From: Paenibacillus endophyticus
GTDB taxonomy: Bacteria; Bacillota; Bacilli; Paenibacillales; Paenibacillaceae
Assembly: GCF_014192395.1 (NCBI RefSeq)
Contig: NZ_JACHXW010000014.1
Coordinates: 31,149 to 95,148 of the forward strand
Direction: 5' to 3'
DNA: 64,000 bases
Shown: positions 35,939-44,994 of the stretch, piece by piece
Numbering within the stretch: the stretch's first letter is position 1
Layout: each line of letters begins with the position of its first letter
The notes under the pieces: generated by a model
What the model was told of the DNA's origin: nothing
The model's input: the letters and a program-made list of their open reading frames with translations, nothing else
Databases searched by the model: none
Position numbers and translations under genes: made by a program

Positions 35939-36958
35939 TTATTTATTTGGCATCAACAAAGGCTGCTCGACATAACCGGCCTGTATGCCGAATTGAGGCG
36001 TCGGTGGAACGATTGTTTTGCCTTGCAGCGTTTGAACCGCCAAGTATGGCATGTTTACGCCTGACAAGCAGGTGATGTACAGCCCGCCTGACATGCGCGG
36101 GTTAATCTCCAGCAGCTTTGGAACGTCGTTGTTGTATTTCACTTGAATATTGAACGCATAAGGAATGCGCAGGCTTGCCGCAATCCGATTCGCGATATCC
36201 AGCAGCTCAGGCGATTCCTCAAGCAGATAGGTACGTCCGGTCGATTTGCGGCGCGGAATCGCTGCCAGCAGCTCTCCCTCCGCAGTTGCCACGCAATCAA
36301 TGCTGTATTCCGTTCCTTCCAGCAGCTCCATCACCATGATCGGCTCGAAACGGTCCGTCAACGAGAAAGTGTCATACGCTTGTTCGAAAGTCGTCGACAA
36401 GGTCACGTAGCCGTAAATATCCTGAAGGGGGTCGCGCTCATTGTCAATAATCCGAAAGCCCATTCCCCCCTCTGATTTCGTCGGCTTGAAGCATACCTTG
36501 TGGCCTGCAGCGGTAAGCTCCTCATAGGCCAGCTTAAACTCTTCCGCAGTTGTAGCTACACGGTAGTCGGGAATCGTCACCAAATCCTTGCCGTGCAGCG
36601 CCTCAAAAAACTTATCCTTCTCGATCATTGCATCCAGCAGTTCAATATCGCGGCATACCATTACCTTCGTGCCAATCTCATCAAATAGATGCGCATATCG
36701 CGATATTTCTTCCATGTGCAAGCGCGGGATAAATATATCGATTTCATTGCTTCTGCAAAAATTTACGCAAAAGTCGACATACTCTCGCCCGAAAACTTCC
36801 GGCTCTGTTCCCATGTGGTCCGAAGCTAGCAAAGACATATGATTAATATCAGGATGGGTGCCGTAAAACTCAAAAGCCTCCCCGTCCGGATTGTCCCGAA
36901 TCATATTAATATAGTGGTATGCGACCGAAAACCAACGATTCATATACACGCGTGTCAT
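35939..36958 (-). CDS. ATP-grasp ligase of the Ter biosynthetic module
   Basis: A 339-residue ATP-grasp enzyme predicted to join a carboxylate to an amine or thiol with ATP. Visible are the ATP-binding lysine loop (FKPTKSEGGMGF), the acidic VMELLEGTEYSID segment and the metal-binding EINPRMSGG. It resembles the ATP-grasp family found specifically beside TerD/phosphoribosyltransferase genes (ATPgrasp_Ter). It is the last gene of the cluster, 48 nt after the HAD gene, with GAAGAAGGAATG upstream. The substrate is unknown; a nucleoside-like product made by the neighbouring enzymes is the family prediction. Confidence 0.88.
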   Translation of the reverse strand: MTRVYMNRWFSVAYHYINMIRDNPDGEAFEFYGTHPDINHMSLLASDHMGTEPEVFGREYVDFCVNFCRSNEIDIFIPRLHMEEISRYAHLFDEIGTKVMVCRDIELLDAMIEKDKFFEALHGKDLVTIPDYRVATTAEEFKLAYEELTAAGHKVCFKPTKSEGGMGFRIIDNERDPLQDIYGYVTLSTTFEQAYDTFSLTDRFEPIMVMELLEGTEYSIDCVATAEGELLAAIPRRKSTGRTYLLEESPELLDIANRIAASLRIPYAFNIQVKYNNDVPKLLEINPRMSGGLYITCLSGVNMPYLAVQTLQGKTIVPPTPQFGIQAGYVEQPLLMPNK

Positions 36959-37005
36959 CTCATCATTCCTTCTTCCGATTCATTAAGTACTTGCCGCTTC
37001 TATGT

Positions 37006-37803
37006 TTATGACCGTCTCGCATGCTCAAGGATCGCTGCAAGCAGCTCCTCGGAGGCAAGCGCGCCTCTCGCTTCTGTAAACCGGATATGTGGATGCTCCG
37101 AATAGAAGCGGCCGAGCTCCCCATGCACAGGAGATAGAGCGTAGTCCGCCGCAAGCAGCAAGCTTTCATCCAACAGGCTGTCTCCGGCCGCATATACGTA
37201 GGTAGCCCCCAGCTTTTCCTTTACGTACTGAATGGCTGCTCCCTTGCTCACTTTCTCGGGCACCAAATAAATTTTCCGTCCCTGGAGCGAATAACTCCAG
37301 CCGAGCGGTGCCAGCTGCCGTCTCAGAGATTCCAGCTCTTCATGCGGCAAGCGGTCCCTTTCCACCACGATAGAATAAAACAGCTCATCGCATAGATCAT
37401 TTGATTTCACCCAATGAGATGAGGAGATTTTGGCAAAAAGTTCAGCTATCTCCGTATGACCTGCACAATGCTGCTTCACGGCGCCGCGTACGACGCTCTG
37501 CCATTCCTGGTCAACTTCACCGTCTTTGAGCACCGTACCGCCATTGCTCACAATCACAAAGGGAGGATTAAATGTCTCCCTGATGCCGAATATACGGTTG
37601 TATTGTTCCGGTATGCGCGTTGTCACGGGAACGAAAGCCATCATCCCCGCGAGCTCCGTGAGCTTTTGCAATGCGGGCTTTGTCATATATGAAATGTATC
37701 TGCCTTCATACAGCTCTACGGGAAGCATGTCCTCAAGCTCGATTTCACCTTTGGATCTTACCGAATAGATTAACGTTTGATCCAAGTCGCTTGCAAAGAT
37801 CAT
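37006..37803 (-). CDS. HAD-superfamily phosphatase of the Ter biosynthetic module
   Basis: A 265-residue HAD hydrolase, with the catalytic DLDQT motif at residues 6-10, motif II (VTTRIPEQYN region), and the later GDSLLDESLL acidic motif for magnesium. The cap region is of the sugar-phosphatase (Cof/SPP) type. Its start overlaps the phosphoribosyltransferase stop by 4 nt, so the two are coupled. In the predicted pathway it would remove phosphate from a ribosylated intermediate (inference from the Ter operon literature). Confidence 0.88.
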   Translation of the reverse strand: MIFASDLDQTLIYSVRSKGEIELEDMLPVELYEGRYISYMTKPALQKLTELAGMMAFVPVTTRIPEQYNRIFGIRETFNPPFVIVSNGGTVLKDGEVDQEWQSVVRGAVKQHCAGHTEIAELFAKISSSHWVKSNDLCDELFYSIVVERDRLPHEELESLRRQLAPLGWSYSLQGRKIYLVPEKVSKGAAIQYVKEKLGATYVYAAGDSLLDESLLLAADYALSPVHGELGRFYSEHPHIRFTEARGALASEELLAAILEHARRS

Positions 37804-40283
37804 TCCGCATCCCCCTTGAGCGCTTTAATAATGCCGCAGCACGAGTAGGTCATATGCGGGTATTCTTCAACCGGCACACCGCGATCCTTAGCAAGCAATA
37901 AGATATGCTCTACATTAGGGTTGTCCAGTCGGTCAACAAGAATTTTCCAAGGCACTCTGCGCAGAAGAACGCGTGTCGTCTCGCCTACGCCAGGCTTGAT
38001 GAAATTAATATCGCTGACCGCAAACTCGCTCTGGATACGAGTAATATCCTGCACTCCCTGCCAATTGACTTCATGAAGCGCCGGACTTGCTTCCATTCTC
38101 AGCGCTTCGGCTTTGGATATATCAACCGTTTGATCGAAATACGCGGATACTGTATCTACGAACGCATGGGATAAATCAGCTTTGTCCCATTCCTTGTAGT
38201 ACTTCGCTCCATGGAAATCATTAGCTCCGATCAGATCGCTCCGCAGGACGGTTCGACTGATTAAGCCGGATACGGTTGCGTTCAGGCATGCACTTGGGAT
38301 AAGGAAATCATCCCTCGTACCGAACAGTGCTGCGCAATGCCCTGGATCCGCAAGCACGGCAAGATCAGCGCTAAGATCAATGCCATATTTGCGTTTCATT
38401 TGGCTGCAAGCTGCAATGAGTACCTTCGTAATAGCGCCCTTCCCTGTCCAGCCGTCTACGAATTGCACACGCTGACTAGGATGATTCTGATTCATGTATA
38501 GCAGCGCATTCTCGTCGATACCTTTGCCTCTTATAATCGATAGGCTGTAATGCGGAATATCTCTGCCATACACCTGCTTGATATAGCGTTTTATTAATAC
38601 GCCTATCGGGGTTCCGCCTCTAGCCAAGGACGCAAGGACGACGTCGAAGCCGCGCCTTTGTATAATCCGCTCGGATACGATTCCTATCGCTTCGGCGATC
38701 CGGCTCGCAGAACCGCTCAGCGCATCGTGAAACAGCTGAATATATGCGGCACTTGGCTGATATTCGATCGGCAGGCTCTCTGAATAATGACCGCCGGACT
38801 GCATAGCGGCTTCCCGGTCCTCCGTCCGCTGCTCCAAAGCTATATCACTCAGATCCTTTAACAGAAAGGTAACGTCCTCTTTGTTATAGCTGCCAATTGG
38901 GGCAGGAGATTCTAGGCATTTCCGGCTAAAATAAACGATATGAACGCGAGGTATCCCAAGGGAGATCAGTACCTGCTGAAGCTCTGCCATTTGCTCAGAC
39001 GCAATCTCTCGTTCCATGAATAGAAACATCTCATCATACGAACCATGCGGAATATTGTACATGAAATTCATGACATCAGCATGCTCAGGCGAGGCAAAAC
39101 GGTATGCGGATCGAACCGCATAGCTGCTATTGGAACTCGGGTGAATTGGGCTGCGCGTACTGGATTGGTACCATGTGTTCCCGCCAAGCTCGGCAGCTAT
39201 CCGCATCGGAATGTACATGAACTCACCGGTTCCCATGCAGAGCGTCTTGCCGCCAGTGTGATACTCGCGCAGGAAAGCGGCTGCTTCCTCCACCTCACGG
39301 TCAAGCAGGCAGCTCTCCTCTGATGTTAAACCGAATCTTCCCGTGTGCTGCACATAGGAAACCTCGCCATTTCTCGAAGCCAGGGCTGCGAAACGGTGAT
39401 TTGCGTACAGCACGTTAATATCCGGAGCCTGAATGGATTTAAGCAGTCCTTCAGCCTCTCCCGCGCTCTCGATAGGCGTTCCGGATACAACGATTTGTCC
39501 CGTTATCAAAGAAAGGCAATGAACCTCCACGCCAAGCTCGTCCTCCAGCTCACTGAAGCGCTGAATGTCTTCATCTGAACGCCAGTCCAGCAGGCTTGCA
39601 ACGATATAATCTTTTTTCCCGTATCTTGCATGCAGATCATGAATAATATTGACCGCCGTTTTGCCCGTTGTCATCTCATCATCTACTAATACAATCGTTT
39701 CGGCTTCTTGAAAGATGGCAGGATCAAGCGCATAACAACGATGGGTTGTCGCATGTGAGTGTTCTTCCTCGAAATCGATGCAGGAGTTCATATAAGCGAT
39801 GCTCTCACGAGTAGTATGCAAGAATGAGGCTTCTCCTTCAAACATATCGAACATACTGTGGCCAAGCGCCGTTGCCGTTTCTGCAAAGCCGATAAACAAC
39901 GTTTTCTCGTTTACCGCCATTTTGCGCTTCTTCATGCGCCCATAAATATCTCCCGCGGTCTCAGGTGCCTCGAACGCTTCCAGAAGCTCTTCAATTCGTA
40001 CAGGCAGATCTCTTCCCTTAAACTGCTGATACAACAGTCCGAGCGCTGCTCCCGACAGCAGGGAGACATGAGGCCTTACCGGAATATGCTTGCCAAGCAC
40101 CTTGCTTACGAACAGAAAGCTTCGTTTTTTGTTAATACGGGCTGCCATCTGGAAGAGCTGCTCCAGCGGAATATCAAAGGCGTTGCCCGTCACCTGGATC
40201 GTAACCTCTAAATCTCCAATAATATTAAACGATTGCGGTTTCCCGTTCTTCTGCGAGTAGGCAGGTGAAATTCTGGTTTTCAT
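37800..40283 (-). CDS. Fused phosphoribosyltransferase-TRSP-phosphoribosyltransferase-PELOTA protein (Ter module)
   Basis: An 827-residue fusion. The N-terminal half carries a phosphoribosyltransferase with the PRPP-binding loop VLVDDEMTTGKT (about 196-207) and then a TRSP-type region with an Arg/Ser-rich segment near SSTRSPIHPS. The second half is another phosphoribosyltransferase-like domain (about 510-740; SLARGGTPIG and QFVDGWTGKG as ligand loops) and ends in a PELOTA-type RNA-binding-like domain (about 755-825). In the Ter systems described computationally these parts are commonly two adjacent genes; here they are one. Predicted role: attach a base-like group to PRPP. The ATG at 40283, after GGGGTGC, overlaps the upstream lyase gene by 59 nt; the conserved N-terminus (SFNIIGDLEVTIQV) supports this start. 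Confidence 0.88.
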   Translation of the reverse strand: MKTRISPAYSQKNGKPQSFNIIGDLEVTIQVTGNAFDIPLEQLFQMAARINKKRSFLFVSKVLGKHIPVRPHVSLLSGAALGLLYQQFKGRDLPVRIEELLEAFEAPETAGDIYGRMKKRKMAVNEKTLFIGFAETATALGHSMFDMFEGEASFLHTTRESIAYMNSCIDFEEEHSHATTHRCYALDPAIFQEAETIVLVDDEMTTGKTAVNIIHDLHARYGKKDYIVASLLDWRSDEDIQRFSELEDELGVEVHCLSLITGQIVVSGTPIESAGEAEGLLKSIQAPDINVLYANHRFAALASRNGEVSYVQHTGRFGLTSEESCLLDREVEEAAAFLREYHTGGKTLCMGTGEFMYIPMRIAAELGGNTWYQSSTRSPIHPSSNSSYAVRSAYRFASPEHADVMNFMYNIPHGSYDEMFLFMEREIASEQMAELQQVLISLGIPRVHIVYFSRKCLESPAPIGSYNKEDVTFLLKDLSDIALEQRTEDREAAMQSGGHYSESLPIEYQPSAAYIQLFHDALSGSASRIAEAIGIVSERIIQRRGFDVVLASLARGGTPIGVLIKRYIKQVYGRDIPHYSLSIIRGKGIDENALLYMNQNHPSQRVQFVDGWTGKGAITKVLIAACSQMKRKYGIDLSADLAVLADPGHCAALFGTRDDFLIPSACLNATVSGLISRTVLRSDLIGANDFHGAKYYKEWDKADLSHAFVDTVSAYFDQTVDISKAEALRMEASPALHEVNWQGVQDITRIQSEFAVSDINFIKPGVGETTRVLLRRVPWKILVDRLDNPNVEHILLLAKDRGVPVEEYPHMTYSCCGIIKALKGDAE

Positions 40284-41430
40284 TTAGCACCCCATATATG
40301 TTCGATCTGATCAATATGCGCTTGGCCCATGTCATATGCGGCTTAAACTCATTCATTTTATTCGAATAGCGGCTTTTCATAACACCTAAGTCGCCTTGGC
40401 CGTTCTCCATAATATGCAGGGCGTCCATGTATTCCTCATGTGTAACGACCAACATCGATTGTACAGGCTTAATATGCGTAGGATGGATGATCGTTTTCCC
40501 AATAATGCCATTTTCCTTATCCATTGCAACTTCACGTATAAGTCCGTCTACATATTTATTAATATAATCCATGCGTAAAATGCGGCCATGCTTGCCCATG
40601 CTTTCTTCGAACGGCGTTTGCCTTAGCTGCGGTTTAAACACGCGGTCGCTCTTGAAATATTCCCATACTGGACCGGATATAACATAGTGGTTATCCATCC
40701 GACCGAACACGTTGACAATATCCGCGATGCAATCACGAATAACTGCGATGTCGTAGATGGTATGGTCGGGACTTCTGCGAAGCCCAAAAAGGCTGGAGAA
40801 ATCAGTAGCTCCAATCCTAACGTTGAGCACATATTCCTTATATTCATTCAGCAGCGCCGATATCTCCATCAGCGTCTCGATCCGCTTCTCGCGGTAGATC
40901 ACATCGGAACTCTCTAGAATAGGCATGCCGTACAGCGTGGAGCTAGTCATTAGATTGCGTCTATTGTACTCTGCGAGCAAGCTTAAATAACCTCTGCCTG
41001 ATTCGATATTAAATTTCGGAAATACGATGCCTGTAACATGTTGAATTTCCTCGCCAAAACAAGGCAACAGGTGCTTTAGCTGGTCTACGGAGCGAACTCT
41101 GATAAAAATAAGCGGAATTTCATTTACGCGCAGCAGCCCTATCGATAGATATCTTCCGATCGTCAATAGCGTTGCTTTCAGATTCTCTTCAGCATATTCG
41201 AGTTGATTATCGCCTACTGCATCTTCAAGGTCTATCACCATAGACACGAGTCCCTCGTGTTTATCGGCTACCAAATCATCTGCTATATTAACCTTGGTCG
41301 CTGGCATATAAAGAGCCGCGCCAATCGCGTGAGCAATAATTTCTTTGTCAGCATCATTATTGAAATGAGTAGGGAGGGAATAAAAGAAACTCTGCTCTTC
41401 TTCATTGGTAAGATAGTTGAAATACCTCAA
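40225..41430 (-). CDS. CitE/HpcH-like C-C bond lyase of the Ter biosynthetic module
   Basis: A 401-residue TIM-barrel enzyme of the HpcH/HpaI aldolase-citrate lyase beta-subunit superfamily (C-C_Bond_Lyase type). The metal/substrate motifs are visible: MVIDLEDAVGD, FIRVRS, GIVFPKF and the late GKTIIHPTHI. It probably cleaves or forms a C-C bond in the precursor handled by the phosphoribosyltransferase. The start is TTG at 41430 with AGGAGGG 6 nt upstream. It is the first gene of the biosynthetic half, just after a strong terminator that follows terC. Confidence 0.88.
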   Translation of the reverse strand: MRYFNYLTNEEEQSFFYSLPTHFNNDADKEIIAHAIGAALYMPATKVNIADDLVADKHEGLVSMVIDLEDAVGDNQLEYAEENLKATLLTIGRYLSIGLLRVNEIPLIFIRVRSVDQLKHLLPCFGEEIQHVTGIVFPKFNIESGRGYLSLLAEYNRRNLMTSSTLYGMPILESSDVIYREKRIETLMEISALLNEYKEYVLNVRIGATDFSSLFGLRRSPDHTIYDIAVIRDCIADIVNVFGRMDNHYVISGPVWEYFKSDRVFKPQLRQTPFEESMGKHGRILRMDYINKYVDGLIREVAMDKENGIIGKTIIHPTHIKPVQSMLVVTHEEYMDALHIMENGQGDLGVMKSRYSNKMNEFKPHMTWAKRILIRSNIYGVLNENQNFTCLLAEERETAIV

Positions 41431-41470
41431 AGTGATCCCTCCTAAAATTTTGGTAAAATAAGCTGAGAGT

Positions 41471-41506
41471 GAAAAAATATCCCTCGCGTTCCATTGAGGG
41501 ATATTT
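41471..41506 (-). terminator. Internal terminator between terC and the biosynthetic module
   Basis: A perfect 11-bp stem (AAATATCCCTC at 41475-41485, GAGGGATATTT at 41496-41506) with a 10-nt loop, followed on the - strand by TTTTTTC. It lies 24 nt after the terC stop, so the downstream module depends on read-through or a further promoter. Confidence 0.85.
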
Positions 41507-41529
41507 CGATAATCTGTATATTTGCTTTA

Positions 41530-42321
41530 CTAGACGGCTTTCGAGCCTCTTTTGTTACGTACTGCGCTGAAAATAAGCGTACCGCCAAATACTGCAATAA
41601 TGACACCGAAGAACAGCGCATGCGGCACATGGAAATCGTATGCTCCTGCGATCATCTTAGCAGCGATCAAAATAATCAGGATGAAGGCTGCTTTCTCCAG
41701 CTCGGGAAACTTATCGATAAGCTTGAGAAATACTTGAGCCACGCCGCGCATCATAAGTACGCCTAGAATACCTCCGAGGAACAATACCCAAACCTCTTCG
41801 CTTACGCCAAATGCAGCAAGCACGCTATCGATACTGAACGCGATGTCCATGATTTCAACGGCAAGTACGGTACGCCAGAAGCCGTACCCTTTGTTCTGAA
41901 CCGTTTCTTCTTCTTCATTTCCTTTTTTGCCGATGTAGGGAATAAGTTTAATTCCGCCAACGCGAGCAAGCTTGAATTCAAGATGGAATAGGTTGCTAAG
42001 CGCAATCCACAATAAATACAATCCGCCCGCGACTTTAATCCACGTAATTTGCACGAGATAAACACCGACGCCAATCGCGATGAACCGGAAGATGTACGCT
42101 CCGATAATCCCGTAGAACAACGCACGCTTCTGCTGCTCCTTAGGCAAATGCTTAACCATAACTGCCAGCACCAATGCATTATCCGCCGAGAGCAATCCTT
42201 CTAGAAGGACCAGCGTCGCAATGATTCCCCAGTTCGTCGGGTTGGTGAATACGACCGATAAATTGTCCCAGTGAAAAAATTCACCAAAATTTTGTATGAT
42301 GCTCTGAAAAAAATCAACCAT
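41530..42321 (-). CDS. terC: TerC family integral membrane protein
   Basis: A 263-residue membrane protein with about seven helices and the conserved acidic intramembrane motifs SADNALVLAVMV and EIMDIAFSIDSVLA that form the metal-binding core. Bacterial TerC proteins have been linked to manganese export and to metal loading of secreted enzymes, besides tellurite resistance. GGAGG precedes the ATG. It follows the TerA-like gene by 24 nt, matching the TerD-TerC order of the Bacillus yce operon. Confidence 0.95.
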   Translation of the reverse strand: MVDFFQSIIQNFGEFFHWDNLSVVFTNPTNWGIIATLVLLEGLLSADNALVLAVMVKHLPKEQQKRALFYGIIGAYIFRFIAIGVGVYLVQITWIKVAGGLYLLWIALSNLFHLEFKLARVGGIKLIPYIGKKGNEEEETVQNKGYGFWRTVLAVEIMDIAFSIDSVLAAFGVSEEVWVLFLGGILGVLMMRGVAQVFLKLIDKFPELEKAAFILIILIAAKMIAGAYDFHVPHALFFGVIIAVFGGTLIFSAVRNKRGSKAV

Positions 42322-42345
42322 TCTAAAAAACCTCCGGCATTAGCA

Positions 42346-43623
42346 TTATTTGCTTCCTTGTACCCATCTTAGACCCCAGTTAAACGCCTCATCGAGATCC
42401 TTATGTCCCGAGAAATACTGTACGAGCCGCTGAATACTAAAGGTTTGGTCATTTACATTCTCGACCATCGCAATCGCACACATACCCTTGCGATTGTTAT
42501 GCTCGTCCATTCTCACCTCGATTTCAGGACCGCCTGCTTGGCTGATGGTAACAACGCCTGCTGCTTCCGCCCAGTTGGTAGCACCTTCGTAAATATATGC
42601 GTAGATGACAATCCTTTTAATTTCTGATATTTTATTGCCATTTATTCTAAGATTTTCACCTGTTTGGATTGAGCCTGTCCGATCATCCCCATCAAGTGAA
42701 ACGTATGGCGCCCTAGAAAGGTCTCCAAAACTATTGCCTAACGCCTGTACGGAGCCCTTCATGCCATTTTTCAGCTCGTACAAGCAGCCCACATCCAGAT
42801 CGACGCCGCTTGATCTTCCGAAAAATCCGGTAGAGGCTTTCTTTTGATTCCAATTCAAATTAACAACGATCTCACCAAGGGAGCCGGCGCCTTTCTGTAA
42901 ATTAATGACGTCGCCGCGCTTCGTTAATGAAATCTTGCTAAGGCTAATTGGAGCCGCCTTCGGCTCGGACACGATTGGCTCCGGCGGTTTAGGCGGAATA
43001 ATCGGCGGCTTGACTGGCTCTGGCGATTTCACCTGCGCAGGCGAAGGCGTCTCAGCCTTCACTTCAATCCCGAAGCTGCTGCAAAGTGCAGCCAGTCCGC
43101 CGGAATATCCGGATCCAATCGCATTAAACTTCCATTCGCCATTATATCTATATAAATCTCCTACGACAATCGCAGTTTCGATAGAGAAGTTTTTTCCAAG
43201 TTCATACCGCAATATTTCGCGTCCTGTTCCTTCGTCAATTATGCGAATATACGCATCATTTATGCTAGAAAAACTTTGTTTTTTTGCTTCCCCATCGTAG
43301 AGGGTTAGCGTAAAGGAAATACGTTCAATCGCTTGAGGTACATCATTAATGCGTATCATCACTTGTTCCTGATCAATCTTCCCTGCCAAGCTGCGTTTGT
43401 TATCGCCTGCGAGTACGATTGAACCGGTTGTTTCCTTTGGGTTTCCGTAAAATATCAAATCCTGGTCTCCAGCTGCTTTTCCGTCTGCACGCAGCAAAAA
43501 AGCAGAGAAGTCAACATCCACGCCTGCCGCGCTATTCCATCCCATTCCAACGATAAGGTTTTTAAAAGATGGGTTGTTTTTGGTAATATCTGCTTTCTGG
43601 CCTTTCATTAGTGACAGCTCCAT
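42346..43623 (-). CDS. terA: TerA-like protein: degenerate TerD domain, proline linker, second TerD-type domain
   Basis: About 425 residues. An N-terminal TerD domain (about 1-185) is joined by a Pro/Lys/Glu linker (about 190-225, repeated PEP/PPKP) to a second, TerA-type domain (about 235-425, starting ISLTKRGDVINLQKG). In the first domain the acidic calcium loop of the neighbours (GDNRTGxGDGDDE) reads GDNKRSLAGKIDQE, so calcium binding is probably lost. The second domain keeps DGDDRTG. The ATG at 43623 is chosen for the GGAAGGCGG upstream; the frame is open to 43671. Likely role: scaffold or regulator within the Ter complex (inference). Confidence 0.87.
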   Translation of the reverse strand: MELSLMKGQKADITKNNPSFKNLIVGMGWNSAAGVDVDFSAFLLRADGKAAGDQDLIFYGNPKETTGSIVLAGDNKRSLAGKIDQEQVMIRINDVPQAIERISFTLTLYDGEAKKQSFSSINDAYIRIIDEGTGREILRYELGKNFSIETAIVVGDLYRYNGEWKFNAIGSGYSGGLAALCSSFGIEVKAETPSPAQVKSPEPVKPPIIPPKPPEPIVSEPKAAPISLSKISLTKRGDVINLQKGAGSLGEIVVNLNWNQKKASTGFFGRSSGVDLDVGCLYELKNGMKGSVQALGNSFGDLSRAPYVSLDGDDRTGSIQTGENLRINGNKISEIKRIVIYAYIYEGATNWAEAAGVVTISQAGGPEIEVRMDEHNNRKGMCAIAMVENVNDQTFSIQRLVQYFSGHKDLDEAFNWGLRWVQGSK

Positions 43624-43653
43624 GCGCTGACCGCCTTCCAGTAATAATAGAAT

Positions 43654-43674
43654 AGGGTGACCACTGCTCACCCT
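43654..43674 (-). other. Intergenic hairpin between the second TerD gene and terA
   Basis: AGGGTGA (43654-43660) pairs with TCACCCT (43668-43674) across a 7-nt loop, with no T-run on the - strand. Possible RNA processing or stability element. Confidence 0.4.
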
Positions 43675-43696
43675 GCCACCCTAAGCTTCATTCTTA

Positions 43697-44275
43697 TTAG
43701 ACCGATAGTCCGTAATTGCGGCAAAGCGCAGCGAGTCCACCCGAGAATCCCGATCCAATCGCTTGGAATTTCCAATCCAATCCATGGCGATACAATTCGC
43801 AGAAGACGATTGCCGTCTCCACGGAGAAATCTTCTCCCAAATCATAACGCAGCACTTCTCTTCCCGTAGCCTCGTCTACTAAGCGAACAAAAGCATTCGA
43901 GATCTGACCAAAATTTTGGTGCTTGGTTTCAGCATCATGAATCGTAACCGTAATTCCGATCCGATCAATCTGAGAAGGAACTTTGGCGAAATCAATTTTA
44001 ATTTGCTCGTCATCCCCGTCGCCTTCGCCGGTCCGGTTGTCGCCTGTATGCTCAACGGCACCATTATAGGCAATCAAGGCATTGTAGAAAACAAAATCCT
44101 TTTCATCCCTGGCCTTGCCATCCTGGTGCAGTAGAAATGCACTTGCATCCAGATCAATTTCACCGCCGCCAGTATACTTATTCGTATCCCAGCCGAGACC
44201 GAGAATAACCTTTGTAAGCCCTGGATTGGTTTTGGTAAGGTCAATCCGTTGTCCCTTGGAAAGATTAATGGACAT
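43697..44275 (-). CDS. terD: TerD family calcium-binding stress protein
   Basis: 192 residues, the standard TerD length. It starts with SINLSKGQRIDLTKTNPGLT, has DLDASAFLL, and the full acidic loop HTGDNRTGEGDGDDEQ that binds calcium in TerD structures. Cytosolic or membrane-associated; TerD proteins are required for tellurite, phage and oxidative stress tolerance, by a mechanism still unclear. It is the first gene after the internal terminator at 44334-44364, with AAGGAGGAG 7 nt upstream. Confidence 0.95.
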   Translation of the reverse strand: MSINLSKGQRIDLTKTNPGLTKVILGLGWDTNKYTGGGEIDLDASAFLLHQDGKARDEKDFVFYNALIAYNGAVEHTGDNRTGEGDGDDEQIKIDFAKVPSQIDRIGITVTIHDAETKHQNFGQISNAFVRLVDEATGREVLRYDLGEDFSVETAIVFCELYRHGLDWKFQAIGSGFSGGLAALCRNYGLSV

Positions 44276-44333
44276 CGTTTACTCCTCCTTGAATATAGCT
44301 AGGTTCGAATGGCTGATACGGACAATTGTCATT

Positions 44334-44364
44334 TCAAAAAAGGGCCGCCACAGGCGACCCTTTA
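44334..44364 (-). terminator. Internal terminator inside the terD series
   Basis: On the - strand AGGGTCGCC-tgt-GGCGGCCCT (9 bp with one G-T) is followed by TTTTTTG. It lies about 25 nt after the stop of the TerD gene at 44386 and before the TerD gene at 43697. No clear promoter was found in the 60 nt downstream, so partial read-through is likely. Confidence 0.85.
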
Positions 44365-44385
44365 CGGGTTGTTGCTAAAAGCACA

Positions 44386-44967
44386 TTAGTTAGTCGAAAG
44401 ACCGTAGTTGCGTGCAAGGCCAGCTAGTCCATCTTGGAAGCCGCTTCCTACCGCGCTGAACTTCCACTCGCCGGAATGACGGTAAAGCTCGCCTACGATA
44501 ACCGCTGTTTCAACGGAAAAATCTTCGCCCAAATCATAACGGATAAGCTCTGTTCCACTTTGCTCGTCCACGATACGAACGAATGCATTGGAAACCTGTC
44601 CGAAATTTTGGCTGCGCGCTTGTGCATCATGAATGGTGATACCAAAAGCAATTTTATCTGTCTCAGCTGGAACTGCGCCAAGTTCAACGCTTACTTGCTC
44701 ATCGTCGCCATCGCCCGCTCCAGTACGGTTATCGCCAGTGTGAACGACTGAACCGTTGCTGTTTTTAGGGTTGTTGTAGAAAATGAAATCCGAATCGGAT
44801 CCTACTTTGCCTTCTGCATTCAAGCAAAATACCGATGCATCAAGGTCGAAGTCTTTCCCGCCGTCATATTTATTAGTATCCCAGCCTAGACCAACCGTAA
44901 TTTTCGATAGACCCGGGTTTGTTTTCGTAAGATCGATTTTTTGACCTTTGGATAAGCTGATTGCCAT
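44386..44967 (-). CDS. terD: TerD family calcium-binding stress protein
   Basis: 193 residues, close in sequence to the TerD at 43697 (same KGQKIDLTKTNPGLSKI start, DLDASVFCL, and the acidic loop HTGDNRTGAGDGDDEQ). The calcium-binding residues are intact. It lies 27 nt after the first TerD gene of the cluster and is followed by a strong terminator, so these two may be the most highly transcribed members. The paralogues in a row suggest hetero-oligomers of TerD subunits (inference). Confidence 0.95.
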   Translation of the reverse strand: MAISLSKGQKIDLTKTNPGLSKITVGLGWDTNKYDGGKDFDLDASVFCLNAEGKVGSDSDFIFYNNPKNSNGSVVHTGDNRTGAGDGDDEQVSVELGAVPAETDKIAFGITIHDAQARSQNFGQVSNAFVRIVDEQSGTELIRYDLGEDFSVETAVIVGELYRHSGEWKFSAVGSGFQDGLAGLARNYGLSTN

Positions 44968-44994
44968 TTTAAATGCCCTCTTTTCTCAATATAA

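Noticed and set aside
44276..44335. A promoter for the second terD unit after the internal terminator
   Set aside because: TGAAAT and CGTATC occur but only 10 nt apart, and the TATATT lies too close to the ribosome site; not convincing.
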